A stretch of 7,486 bases of DNA from JAMCZZ01 sp964363695 (GCA_964363695.1 CAYIJI010000045.1:1-7486); one strand, 5' to 3'. Counted from the stretch's first letter, positions 1 through 5,472 are shown. Numbers and translations: made by a program. The notes: generated by a model not told the origin, from the letters alone.

Positions 1-488
1 TGAGGATGGTCAATCGAAGCTCCGGATTCCGCTCCATGGTTGTAAATCGGCATTATTGAAACAACTTTTTCATGCTCGCTCATCCAAACATACCTCTCTC
101 TCATCATCTCAAGCATCTCGTTAGCCAATGACTTGGTAAATTTTGGCAACGATAGATTGTGATCCTTAATAATGACCACTTCATGATCGCCAACCGATGG
201 CCTAGCCCGATAGAAACCAGCCTCGGGATAAAAACTCCGGACGCTCTTTTTGCTCTCGTCCTCAATAAAAGCAGGGTATCGGTTTTCTACCACATAGATG
301 TTTTTTGTGTTAGATTTCTCAACTTTTTCATTTTTCTTATACCCTTCTGAGCCAATGCAAAAAGGACAATTGGTGGTATCCGCGACTTTTACACTTTTAG
401 GAATAATGAAGTCTTGAGGCCTTTTTGCTCTCTCTGGAGCAACGACCACCCAATCGTCAGTTATAATGTTTTGTCTTAATTGAGGCAC
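1..488 (-). CDS. galT: Galactose-1-phosphate uridylyltransferase family protein, 5' part (runs off the window)
   Basis: Translating the minus strand from a GTG at 486-488 gives 162 open codons to the window edge, so only the N-terminal half is present. The protein begins MPQLRQNIITDDWVVVAPER, a typical GalT opening. Residues 40-44 are NCPFC, a CxxC pair of the kind that binds zinc in this family. Residues 150-162 read NHGAESGASIDHP, the conserved segment just before the catalytic His-Pro-His; the second His is cut by the window end. GalT enzymes of the HIT superfamily move UMP between UDP-sugar and hexose-1-phosphate through a uridylyl-histidine intermediate in the cytoplasm; related members act as ADP-glucose or other nucleotide-sugar phosphorylases, so the exact substrate is open. 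The start is supported by AGGAGG four bases upstream. It lies downstream of ruvC on the same strand, separated by a repeat-filled spacer. Family call is confident; galT in the strict sense is less so. Confidence 0.85.
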   Translation of the reverse strand, partial: MPQLRQNIITDDWVVVAPERAKRPQDFIIPKSVKVADTTNCPFCIGSEGYKKNEKVEKSNTKNIYVVENRYPAFIEDESKKSVRSFYPEAGFYRARPSVGDHEVVIIKDHNLSLPKFTKSLANEMLEMMRERYVWMSEHEKVVSIMPIYNHGAESGASIDHP

Positions 489-492
489 ACAC

Positions 493-498
493 CCTCCT
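493..498 (-). promoter_or_regulatory. Shine-Dalgarno site of the galT-family gene
   Basis: The minus strand reads AGGAGG followed by GTGT and then the GTG start at 488. This decides a GTG start, since no ATG lies upstream in this frame near the conserved N-terminus. It is the strongest ribosome binding site in the window; most other genes here have weak or no such site. Confidence 0.7.
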
Positions 499-508
499 TT
501 TAGTCGGG

Positions 509-604
509 ATTTTTCAATTATCAATTTTCATTTTCCATTAAATTTCCAATGATCAATGAGTAAATGATAAATTAATGAGAATTGAGAAATGATAAATGGT
601 AAAT
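509..604. repeat. Degenerate AT-rich dispersed repeat, copy A (galT-ruvC spacer)
   Basis: The whole spacer between ruvC and galT is built from short degenerate units. The left half is made of CAATTATCAATTTTCATTTT-like units and the right half of AATGATAAATG / AATGAGAATTGAG-like units. The right half is roughly the reverse complement of the left, so the spacer is a long imperfect inverted repeat. A very similar block (copy B) occupies the spacer upstream of ruvC, and the two align well with short gaps. No open reading frame or clear promoter is visible within it. Function is unknown; it may be a decayed dispersed intergenic repeat. Confidence 0.6.
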
Positions 605-605
605 T

Positions 606-1133
606 CTAATCAGCCTTAAACTGGTTAGTCTGCGCATGGCAAATTGCAACACCAAGAGCGTCTGCCGCATCATCCGGCTTCGGACATTCCTTCAAAGAAC
701 AGGTTATACGGACCATTTCCTGCATTTGTTTCTTGTCCGCTCTTCCATAACCGGTTAGAGCCTGTTTAATTTGAAGGGGAGTGTACTCATAAACAGACAG
801 ACCATTGGATTTTGCAGATATAATGGCAACCCCCCTGGCTTGCGCCACGCTCATAACCGTCTTCTGATTTTTAAAGAAAAACAACTCTTCGATAGCGATG
901 CAGTCAGGCTTATTTTTTATAATTATATCACATAAGGAATTATAGATCGTTAATAACCTATCTGGCAAAGGCGAATTTGCCTCCGTTCTAACACAACCAT
1001 ATTTTAATGGTTTGATTTTCCCTCCGGAGTCTTTTTCAATCAGTCCCCAACCAAGAATGCCAGTGCCGGGATCAATGCCCAGAATCCGGATCGGTCTGGA
1101 TTCAATTTTCAATTTACAATTTACAATTTTCAT
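606..1133 (-). CDS. ruvC: Crossover junction endodeoxyribonuclease RuvC
   Basis: RuvC is the dimeric, Mg2+-dependent resolvase that nicks Holliday junctions after RuvAB branch migration. The RNase H-like fold is evident: LGIDPGTG with catalytic Asp21, AIEELFFFKN with Glu82, the QARG helix (98-101), YTPLQIKQALTGYGRADKKQ (117-136) and a C-terminal DDAADALGVAICH with Asp155 and Asp158. These match the four acidic catalytic residues of the family. At 175 residues it is slightly longer than the core needs because of an odd N-terminus: residues 1-13 (MKIVNCKLKIESR) are encoded by the adjoining AT-rich repeat, and the real domain begins at about Arg16. No good ribosome site precedes the ATG; a TTG at codon 8 (1110-1112) is an alternative start. 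It follows yebC on the same strand, the classical order. No ruvA or ruvB is in the window. Identity is secure; the exact start is not. Confidence 0.95.
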   Translation of the reverse strand: MKIVNCKLKIESRPIRILGIDPGTGILGWGLIEKDSGGKIKPLKYGCVRTEANSPLPDRLLTIYNSLCDIIIKNKPDCIAIEELFFFKNQKTVMSVAQARGVAIISAKSNGLSVYEYTPLQIKQALTGYGRADKKQMQEMVRITCSLKECPKPDDAADALGVAICHAQTNQFKAD

Positions 1134-1200
1134 TAAATTCTCAATGACTAAATTTTTAAATGATAAATAAATGAGAAATGATCAATGGTAAATGATAAAT
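1104..1200. repeat. Degenerate AT-rich dispersed repeat, copy B (overlaps the 5' end of ruvC)
   Basis: This is a second copy of the repeat seen at 509-604. It has tandem CAATTTTCAATTTACAATTT-type units on the left, then CATTAAATTCTCAATGA, then AATGATAAATAAATGAGAAATG-type units on the right. Shared segments with copy A include CAATTTTCA, the TTAAATT(T/C)(C/T)CAATGA stretch and GAGAAATGAT(A/C)AATGG. Its left end runs into the predicted ruvC coding region and supplies the ATG and first dozen codons. The two copies bracket ruvC. Confidence 0.6.
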
Positions 1201-1230
1201 TATTTTTACAAATTTAAATTTGTAAAAATA
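1201..1230. repeat. Perfect 30-bp AT palindrome spanning the yebC stop codon
   Basis: The sequence is its own reverse complement over 30 bases: arm TATTTTTACAAATTT followed by its complement. It covers the last eight or so codons of yebC (ending FTNLNL) and the stop. In RNA it could form an A-U stem of about 13 pairs with a tiny loop. It is followed on the minus strand by AATTTATC rather than a U tract, so it is at best a weak intrinsic terminator. It may instead act in mRNA 3'-end protection or be a palindromic insertion that became the C-terminus. Confidence 0.6.
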
Positions 1231-1934
1231 TTATTTACATCATCCATGTCATCGATCTTATCAACCAAATTTAAAATAGTTTCTTTTTTGTCATCAGGCA
1301 AATCAATAAGTGTTTCTGCGATTTGAGTAAATTCAGCAGAATCGATTGCTATACCGGCATCCTCTAGAGCTTTTTTAACTTGATGTAATGATTGGAAAGT
1401 TGTTGCAATAACGTAAAGATTTTCTTCTTTTTCAAAATTTTCGGCGCCTGACTCGATGATGGCTAATTCAAGATCTTCGCCCTTGAGTGAATTTTTGTCT
1501 TCTTCAATGATTATCTGACCGATTTTTTTAAACAAATATGAAACGCTTCCGGCAGTGGCAAGCGTCCCGCCAGATTTATTCAAGAGCGCTTTAATCTCTC
1601 CCAAAGTGCGATTTTTATTGTCGGTTAAGCATTCAATTAGCATTGCTATACCAAAAGGAGCATATGCCTCATAGATCACTTCTTCAATTTGAGCTCCACC
1701 GCCTTCACCCATACCTCTTTTTATAGCTCGATCGATATTGTCTTTAGGCATACTGGCAGCCCTGGCAGTTTCAATTGCCATGCGAAGAGAGGGATTCATT
1801 GCCGGATCGCCGCTTTTGCCATCGCGCGCTGCAATTGTAACTAATTTGGCCATCTTAGTAAAAATCTTGCCGCGCTTTGCGTCAATTAGCTCTTTTTTTC
1901 TATGTGTTGTCGCCCATTTGCTATGTCCGGACAT
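1206..1934 (-). CDS. yebC: YebC/PmpR/TACO1 family protein
   Basis: The 242-residue product is full length for the family and opens with the hallmark MSGHSKWATTHRKKELIDAKRGKIFTK segment (given here as MSGHSKWATTHRKK at 1-14, then AKRGKIFTK). Further family marks are the glycine-rich GMGEGGG (about 74-80), YEAYAPFGIAMLIECLTDN (about 88-106) with NRTLGEIK after it, and SVSYLFKKIG (about 129-138). YebC proteins are cytoplasmic three-domain proteins. Some were described as transcription regulators (PmpR), while the mitochondrial TACO1 and more recent bacterial work point to help for ribosomes at difficult, proline-rich stretches; which role applies here cannot be seen. The ATG is supported by GGAG five bases upstream. 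It precedes ruvC, a widely conserved order. Its last codons form a perfect palindrome (1201-1230). Confidence 0.95.
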   Translation of the reverse strand: MSGHSKWATTHRKKELIDAKRGKIFTKMAKLVTIAARDGKSGDPAMNPSLRMAIETARAASMPKDNIDRAIKRGMGEGGGAQIEEVIYEAYAPFGIAMLIECLTDNKNRTLGEIKALLNKSGGTLATAGSVSYLFKKIGQIIIEEDKNSLKGEDLELAIIESGAENFEKEENLYVIATTFQSLHQVKKALEDAGIAIDSAEFTQIAETLIDLPDDKKETILNLVDKIDDMDDVNNIFTNLNL

Positions 1935-1939
1935 TTTGA

Positions 1940-1943
1940 CTCC
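1940..1943 (-). promoter_or_regulatory. Shine-Dalgarno site of yebC
   Basis: The minus strand reads GGAG, then TCAAA, then the ATG at 1934. Spacing of five bases is normal, and the start also matches the invariant MSGHSKW N-terminus of the family. Confidence 0.6.
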
Positions 1944-1947
1944 ATTC

Positions 1948-2018
1948 CAGTTGTCAGTTCCCAGTGAATCAATTCTCAGTTATAACTTACAACCTACAAC
2001 TTATTTACTTACAACTGA
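1948..2018. repeat. Degenerate CAGTTGT/TTACAAC repeat upstream of yebC
   Basis: The region upstream of yebC is made of short related units: CAGTTGTCAGTTCCCAGT, TTCTCAGTTATAAC, then TTACAACCTACAACTTA and TTACAACTG. It is a different unit from the CAATTTTCA/AATGATAAATG blocks around ruvC but has the same low-complexity style. No gene fits here. It lies between yebC and the left palindrome of the PaaX-like locus, so any yebC promoter would have to be in or beside it; I see none that is convincing. Confidence 0.45.
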
Positions 2019-2059
2019 ATCTTAGCCTCAAATCATCTTTTTTTCAAGCTTAATGAACA

Positions 2060-2103
2060 GTTTTACTACATTTCAACGCGATCGCTTAGATTTGTAGTAA
2101 AAC
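2060..2103. repeat. Left palindrome flanking the PaaX/Cas2-like gene
   Basis: The palindrome is centred at 2081/2082. Outer arms GTTTTACTACA and TGTAGTAAAAC pair perfectly over 11 bases, and the centre is the perfect octamer GCGATCGC. Four of the remaining inner pairs are mismatched. Aligned over 40 bases (2062-2101) with the right-hand palindrome (2676-2715) it is identical at 34 positions, with the same centre and arm spacing. It ends 17 bases before the first ATG of the gene, so it overlaps where the promoter should be. It could be an operator for the winged-helix product, or one end of a mobile unit. Confidence 0.85.
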
Positions 2104-2114
2104 GTCGGACGATG

Positions 2115-2120
2115 TAAGAT
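2115..2120 (+). promoter_or_regulatory. Possible -10 element of the PaaX/Cas2-like gene
   Basis: TAAGAT matches four of six bases of the TATAAT consensus. Its last base lies six bases before the second in-frame ATG (2127), which would put the transcript start exactly on that ATG. No good -35 is seen, and the region where it would lie is the right arm of the left palindrome. The call is weak; its interest is the same geometry as the stronger leaderless promoter at 5982-5990. Confidence 0.25.
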
Positions 2121-2672
2121 ATGGTTATGAAAAAAGAAACAAAGAAGAGATTAAAAAATTTTACCTTGGATGTAATCGATCTATTTTTGGGAGTTCCTGA
2201 GTCAATTGTTTATGCGTTTGACAGAAAAGAATTCTACCGCTTATTACAAGGAATGCAAACTGACAAAGTTTTAACTTGTTCGAATATTAGTAGGATAATA
2301 AACAATTTTAAAAAAAGAGGCTACATAGAGATAAAGAAGAGCAATGGAGGTGAGTCGATTCAATTCACCAGAAAGGCGAAAATGGCGATAATTGATCGTC
2401 TTGCAGAGAGATCAGAAAGCAGCGCAAAAAATCGGTTCATCTCATTTGATGTTCCTGAGCTCCTCAAAAGTAACCGAGATGGTTTCCGCCGAACGATAAA
2501 AAAGATGAGTTTTCGCCAAGTTCAAAAAAGTTTATGGGTTTGCAATAAGAACTTAGGCAACCTCGTAGAACTTGCTGCCGCTGAATACAAAGTTGAAAAA
2601 TATGTTGTATATATTGCTTCTAGTTACTCAAATATCGATGATCAGATAAAAGACATTTTAAAAGGCAACTAG
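2121..2672 (+). CDS. PaaX-like protein: winged helix-turn-helix plus Cas2-like ferredoxin domain
   Basis: The 183-residue product has two parts. Residues about 1-98 look like a winged helix-turn-helix, with a recognition-type stretch LTCSNISRIINNFKKRGYIE (51-70), a wing at IKKSNGGESIQFT (71-83) and then a basic helix. Residues about 104-183 resemble the Cas2-like domain at the end of PaaX-type regulators: strand RFISFDVPE (105-113, Asp110 at the Cas2 catalytic position), FRRTIKKMSFRQVQKSLWVC (122-141), and strand VEKYVVYIAS (158-167). PaaX itself represses phenylacetate degradation genes; no such genes are present, so only the architecture is shared. There is no CRISPR array or cas1 in the window. 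It is the only plus-strand gene inside a minus-strand block and is bracketed by paired palindromes, the right one starting directly after the stop. No Shine-Dalgarno is seen; the ATG at 2127 is an equally good start. Role is inferred: DNA-binding autoregulator or a protein acting on the palindromes. Confidence 0.8.
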   Translation: MVMKKETKKRLKNFTLDVIDLFLGVPESIVYAFDRKEFYRLLQGMQTDKVLTCSNISRIINNFKKRGYIEIKKSNGGESIQFTRKAKMAIIDRLAERSESSAKNRFISFDVPELLKSNRDGFRRTIKKMSFRQVQKSLWVCNKNLGNLVELAAAEYKVEKYVVYIASSYSNIDDQIKDILKGN

Positions 2673-2718
2673 TTATTTACTACATATTAACGCGATCGCG
2701 TTAATATGTAGTAAATAA
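2673..2718. repeat. Right palindrome: perfect 46-bp palindrome directly after the PaaX/Cas2-like stop codon
   Basis: All 23 base pairs of the arm match, centred at 2695/2696 on the decamer CGCGATCGCG. The outer arm reads TTATTTACTACATATTAA. It begins at the first base after the TAG stop. It shares 34 of 40 bases with the left palindrome and is the more perfect of the two. It lies between convergent genes (PaaX-like and the ComEC-type MBL gene), so it could form an RNA hairpin from either strand, but there is no U tract on either side and the two halves have no loop, so a standard terminator is doubtful. Confidence 0.9.
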
Positions 2719-2726
2719 TATCCCGA

Positions 2727-2746
2727 TTTACAGTCTTTTACAGTCT
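2727..2746. repeat. Two tandem copies of a 10-bp unit
   Basis: TTTACAGTCT occurs twice in a row without mismatch, just outside the right palindrome and before the end of the MBL gene. One helical turn per unit would suit a side-by-side protein site, but with two copies only it could be chance slippage. Confidence 0.5.
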
Positions 2747-2760
2747 GCTCTTTATTATCT

Positions 2761-3687
2761 TTACTTCTTAGTGATCCCACTCTCAGAAAGATTAAACTCA
2801 ATAGTCCCGTCGCGGTCTGTACGATAGTATTGTATGCTAGCCTTTTGCAATAAATCCAACGTAGCAGCGTGAGGGTGGCCATATTTATTATCGGCGCCGA
2901 CACCAATAACCGCATATTTAGGCCTCACAACATCTAGTAATTTCTGATTGGTCCCATTGACCGAACCATGATGGGCAACTTTTAAGATTTCTGATTGAAA
3001 AATATTATCGTTCGAAGCTAAAGGCTGAGAACTTTTACTTTCAGACTTCTCGACAGATGCTTCGCTCTGCTTCGAAAAATAATAATTCAGCATCTCCGCT
3101 TGTCCATCTGTCTCCAAATCCCCCATCAATAAAACACAATGATCAAAGTAGCAAAACTGATTGACGAGCGAGGTATTATTTAAATTATTGTCCTCGGCTG
3201 ACTTTCCAACATCTCTTTTTCCTGGCCATAGAAATTCAAGTTCTCCGTTATCGAACGGAACAATTTCCTGCCCCGCATCCGGCACCTCAAGTTGAATATT
3301 CTTATTTTTAACTTTGTCCAAAAATTCCAAATAGGCGTTAGAAGTGTGAATCGCTCCTGTGCTATAAATTTTGCCTATTTCATACCGGTCGAGTACTTGA
3401 TTAATCCCAACTAAATGGTCCGCATGGGGATGGGTTAGAATCACAATTTCGATTTTTCTATCAGTCAACGGCATTGCTTTGCCGATCTCTGATAGAATTT
3501 TGTCGTCCGGTCCGCCATCGATCAATATTTGATAGTCCCCTTTCTCAATCAGAGCCGCATCACCCTGCCCTACATCAAAAAAATAGATATTGCATCCAGT
3601 ACCGGATGGACTCTTAACTACAGCTGCCCAGATAAAAACAGTAAGCGTGATAAGTAAACTAAAAAAAAATTTAGTAATCTTAGTCAT
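2761..3687 (-). CDS. ComEC-type metallo-beta-lactamase fold hydrolase (detached C-terminal domain of ComEC)
   Basis: The 308-residue protein has an N-terminal hydrophobic segment (about 7-24), probably a membrane anchor or signal peptide, then the metallo-beta-lactamase fold. Visible metal-binding motifs are THPHADH (85-91), a later Asp190 in LLMGD and His239/His240 in VAHHGS, plus the family's YGHPH (269-273) and the opening NIYFFDVGQGDAALI (33-47). This is the pattern of the C-terminal extracytoplasmic domain of ComEC/Rec2, thought to degrade the non-transported DNA strand during uptake. A serine/glutamate/lysine-rich insert (about 205-227) interrupts the fold before the VAHHGS strand. Its ATG overlaps the comEC stop by four bases (ATGA), which indicates translational coupling and one operon. 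In many bacteria these parts form one protein; here the separate start and own membrane segment argue for a real split rather than a sequencing frameshift. Confidence 0.9.
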   Translation of the reverse strand: MTKITKFFFSLLITLTVFIWAAVVKSPSGTGCNIYFFDVGQGDAALIEKGDYQILIDGGPDDKILSEIGKAMPLTDRKIEIVILTHPHADHLVGINQVLDRYEIGKIYSTGAIHTSNAYLEFLDKVKNKNIQLEVPDAGQEIVPFDNGELEFLWPGKRDVGKSAEDNNLNNTSLVNQFCYFDHCVLLMGDLETDGQAEMLNYYFSKQSEASVEKSESKSSQPLASNDNIFQSEILKVAHHGSVNGTNQKLLDVVRPKYAVIGVGADNKYGHPHAATLDLLQKASIQYYRTDRDGTIEFNLSESGITKK

Positions 3688-5195
3688 AATATCTTAACCT
3701 TAAGCTTTTTCGATAACCAAGCAAAATAACAAGCGATCAGCAAATATAATATCAGACCAATTGCCCAAAGTCCGCTTTTTATTTCAAAAGAAGCAAACGG
3801 AATTTTTGATAAAGCCATTACTATTTTAATAATAAATTCCAAACAAGGCCAAAGAAAAAAAGATAATACTTTACCCAGTGGATAGAATATAACGCCGGCC
3901 AATCCATCCACAAAAGCTAGCCCCATAGACAAGGGAACAATCCATAAAACCAATACATTGGAAATTGGAGAAATAAGAGAAAACCGGCCGAAGGCAGTCA
4001 AAATTAGCGGAGTGACCATGACTTGAGCGCCCAGCGTTTCAGCTAACGGGCTTTTGATAAATGCAGGAATTTTTTTGTATTTCTCTTTTCCAAATAGTTT
4101 TTGAATGACCGGAGAAAGATAAATTATGCCGGCAAAGGCAAGGAAGGAAAGCTGGAAACCAATGTCGGACCGGAGCAAGAAAGGATTTAATATTAGCATA
4201 ATAACCGCAGCTAGAAGGATTAAATTTGTAAAATCAGCTTGTCTGCCAACCGTCCTTCCGAAAATCACCATTAATGAAAATATGGCAGCCCGAACAACGC
4301 TCGAAGCAGCACCGGTTAAAACCACAAAACCAATTGCTATTAACGCCCCAATTGCAAAGACTTGTTTTCTATTCAAGTATCCAAGCAAAAGTTCACCAAG
4401 GACCACTAAAATTATTGTGATGTTGTAACCAGAGAGCGCAATGATGTGAGTTAGGCCGGTTACGCTTAGGGCTTCATTAAAGTAATCGGGAATGTTTCTT
4501 TTTATGCCCAAAATTAAGCCGGCGGCCAAAGAAGCATGCGGTTCCGGCAAAATTGTGTTTAGTGATTTTTCAAATGCAGTGGAAACCGAATACAAAGATT
4601 TTACTATTTTTTCTTTTATAGATAATTCGGTGGGGATTTGTTCGATATTTTGGGGCTGATTAACAACTCCATATATTAAAGATTTCTTCAAATATCTGCC
4701 GTAATCAAACCCGTTGAAAACTCCCGGCTTTTCGATTTTGCCTTTGATTTTTAATATATCCCTATATTGGTAAACCGGATAATGAGGCAAAGAGACCAAA
4801 ACGTTTGCTTCTTCATTCATGCCTAGCTCTTCATAATTTAATATTCTCAAGGTAGCTTTTTGGGATTTAAAGTCGATCTCCGGCTTCTTAACGATTTTCC
4901 CGGTCATTAAAACGTCTCTGTCAAAAGGCATCTCTGTCTCATTTTTAAAATCAAAAAAAGAATAATGTCCTAAACCAAGAAACGTTGCGGCGAAAGCAAA
5001 ACCGAGAATTGCCAGAATATAATTTTTATAAATAAGGTCAAATAGCCCAGCAAAAATTAAGACTAGTATGGTAATTAATAAAATTACCCACGATCTTTCA
5101 AAATCGATAGTAATAAATGATGCAATCGCGATACCGAGCAAGAAGAAAAGAGCTAAGAGAGTAAACATTCTGAAAGTTGGAATTTTTTCTTTCAT
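3684..5195 (-). CDS. comEC: ComEC/Rec2 competence channel protein (membrane part)
   Basis: The 503-residue protein is strongly hydrophobic. Residues about 11-80 hold several membrane segments; about 90-185 form a soluble, OB-like DUF4131 region (DVLMTGKIVKKPEID, LKIKGKIEKPGVFNGFDYGRYL); about 220-500 are the polytopic Competence domain. Diagnostic motifs are GLILGIKRNIP (226-236), LTHIIALSGYNITI (248-261), the SSVVRAAIF turn (about 298-306) and SDIGFQLSFLAFAG (about 341-354). ComEC forms the inner-membrane channel that brings single-stranded DNA into the cell in natural transformation. The usual C-terminal metallo-beta-lactamase domain is missing from this polypeptide and is encoded by the next, overlapping gene. 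No Shine-Dalgarno is seen before the ATG; a TATTAT hexamer ten bases upstream (5205-5210, minus strand) would give a very short leader. An internal ATG at codon 10 is a possible alternative start. No other com genes are in the window. Confidence 0.92.
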   Translation of the reverse strand: MKEKIPTFRMFTLLALFFLLGIAIASFITIDFERSWVILLITILVLIFAGLFDLIYKNYILAILGFAFAATFLGLGHYSFFDFKNETEMPFDRDVLMTGKIVKKPEIDFKSQKATLRILNYEELGMNEEANVLVSLPHYPVYQYRDILKIKGKIEKPGVFNGFDYGRYLKKSLIYGVVNQPQNIEQIPTELSIKEKIVKSLYSVSTAFEKSLNTILPEPHASLAAGLILGIKRNIPDYFNEALSVTGLTHIIALSGYNITIILVVLGELLLGYLNRKQVFAIGALIAIGFVVLTGAASSVVRAAIFSLMVIFGRTVGRQADFTNLILLAAVIMLILNPFLLRSDIGFQLSFLAFAGIIYLSPVIQKLFGKEKYKKIPAFIKSPLAETLGAQVMVTPLILTAFGRFSLISPISNVLVLWIVPLSMGLAFVDGLAGVIFYPLGKVLSFFLWPCLEFIIKIVMALSKIPFASFEIKSGLWAIGLILYLLIACYFAWLSKKLKVKIL

Positions 5196-5266
5196 AATAA
5201 CTAAATAATACGCCGATTTATTATTCGAGCAATCAGATATTTTGAATTTTAATAAGGCCTAAAGAA

Positions 5267-5319
5267 TATTTACTAAATGTTATGTTTTTATCGCATATGC
5301 GATTATTTTATTACATTAG
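5267..5319. repeat. Imperfect palindrome in the comEC-grpE intergenic region, possible decayed relative of the PaaX-flanking palindromes
   Basis: The gene-free stretch 5196-5472 separates divergent comEC and grpE. Its main structure is a perfect 14-bp palindrome ATCGCATATGCGAT (5290-5303) inside looser arms, CTAAATGTTAT on the left and ATTACATTAG on the right, which pair if one base is skipped. The left side, TATTTACTAAATGTTA (5267-5282), matches 14 of 16 bases of the outer arm of the right PaaX palindrome (2674-2689), and both centres carry an ATCGC/GCGAT-type core, though the arm-to-centre distance here is eight bases longer. It could be a regulatory site for either gene. The rest of the stretch (5320-5409) shows only a weak ATCAGC/GCTGAT pairing and no gene. 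Confidence 0.5.
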
Positions 5320-5418
5320 AAAAGAGATGCTGATATTAGTAGAACATTTCCCCCATCAGCTGGCAGATTCAGCGGTCCATAATAATGACAAAAGAATGAC
5401 AGTTAATGATTGCATCAC

Positions 5419-5446
5419 TTGTTTTTGGGGGATTTTTTGGTAAAAT
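5419..5446 (+). promoter_or_regulatory. Candidate grpE promoter
   Basis: TAAAAT at 5441-5446 matches five of six bases of the -10 consensus, with TTGTTT at 5419-5424 as a weak -35 and a 16-base spacer. The predicted transcript start near 5453 gives a leader of about 20 bases containing AAAGGG before the grpE ATG. No CIRCE inverted repeat (the HrcA operator often found at grpE) is visible anywhere in the spacer. Confidence 0.4.
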
Positions 5447-5472
5447 CTATACGAGTTAAAGGGAAAAACATT

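Noticed and set aside
159..350. Plus-strand open frame of 63 codons
   Set aside because: It lies wholly opposite the galT-family gene, which has clear family motifs on the minus strand; this frame shows no motif.
1738..2025. Plus-strand open frame of 95 codons
   Set aside because: It is antisense to the conserved N-terminus of yebC and runs into repeat sequence; no sign of a real protein.
2078..2085. HIP1-like octamer GCGATCGC as a sign of cyanobacterial DNA
   Set aside because: It occurs only as the palindrome core here and at 2692-2699; the genes do not look cyanobacterial.
2060..2718. CRISPR-Cas locus suggested by the Cas2-like domain
   Set aside because: There are only two palindromes, no spacers of regular length, and no cas1 or effector; the winged-helix fusion points to the PaaX type rather than true Cas2.
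2673..2915. Minus-strand open frame of 80 codons ending in the right palindrome
   Set aside because: It overlaps the end of the ComEC-type MBL gene in another frame and would translate the palindrome; no recognisable features.
4126..4428. Plus-strand open frame of 100 codons
   Set aside because: It is antisense to the Competence domain of comEC and looks like the shadow of membrane-helix codons.
5329..5409. Possible structured RNA or repeat (GCTGAT...ATCAGC and a TGACAAAAGAATGACA stretch)
   Set aside because: The pairing is short, no known riboswitch or T-box signature is seen, and the two TGACA-type words may be chance.
5410..5472. Longer N-terminus of GrpE starting MHHLFLGDF
   Set aside because: It would translate through the likely -10 element TAAAAT and does not resemble GrpE; the ATG at 5473 gives a normal start.
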